Assembly (NCBI GenBank): GCA_030671225.1
Contig: DAOVAE010000070.1
Coordinates: forward strand, 1-6,543
Source of the DNA: Desulfobacteraceae bacterium
Lineage (GTDB): Bacteria > Desulfobacterota > Desulfobacteria > Desulfobacterales > UBA11574
Direction: 5' to 3'
Length of the DNA stretch: 6,543 nt
The notes beneath the pieces are model-generated. The model was not told where the DNA came from, did not search any database, and saw only the letters and a list, made by a program, of their open reading frames with translations. Position numbers and translations under genes: made by a program. This document shows, one piece after another, positions 6,541 to 6,543 of the stretch. The first letter of the stretch is position 1. Each line of letters starts with the position of its first letter.

Positions 6541-6543
6541 GTG

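Noticed and set aside
6442..6543. ATG frame open to the end of the window
   Set aside because: It has no ribosome-binding site and would be translated through the perfect terminator hairpin and T tract.

Overview
The window reads as a stretch of core chromosome from an AT-rich Gram-negative bacterium. The genes look most like those of sulfate-reducing Desulfobacterota (Desulfobacterales-like). That placement is an inference from protein style and from the gene mix (histidine genes, a lipoprotein, dnaG-rpoD, and a tRNA with encoded CCA). It was not tested by a search. All genes are on the + strand.

Left edge (1-140): a compact non-coding element begins and ends with a perfect 16-bp inverted repeat, and almost all of it folds back on itself. 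It resembles a MITE or an ERIC-like foldback repeat and ends 23 bp before hisB.

Histidine block (164-2229): hisB (imidazoleglycerol-phosphate dehydratase), an uncharacterised predicted outer-membrane lipoprotein, and hisA (ProFAR isomerase). The gaps are 27 and 8 bp, so they probably form one transcription unit. HisB and HisA act at different steps of histidine synthesis. The lipoprotein has no obvious link to that pathway.

Regulatory gap (2230-2535): two sigma70-type promoter candidates and a leader of about 125 nt with direct repeats and possible hairpins precede dnaG.

Macromolecular-synthesis block (2536-6190): dnaG (primase) and rpoD (primary sigma factor), 40 bp apart. This is the classic dnaG-rpoD pair without rpsU next to it. 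The dnaG start is best placed at the TTG at 2536, nine bases after a GGAGG, rather than at the TTG at 2527. The rpoD ribosome-binding site sits in the loop of a small hairpin.

Right end (6191-6543): a candidate promoter, a CAU-anticodon tRNA (elongator Met or lysidine-type Ile2), a non-coding trailer with a branched-RNA-like fold, and a strong rho-independent terminator. No mobile genes, CRISPR or defence systems are present. The least explained items are the foldback element, the lipoprotein with a CxxC motif, and the structured trailer between the tRNA and the terminator.
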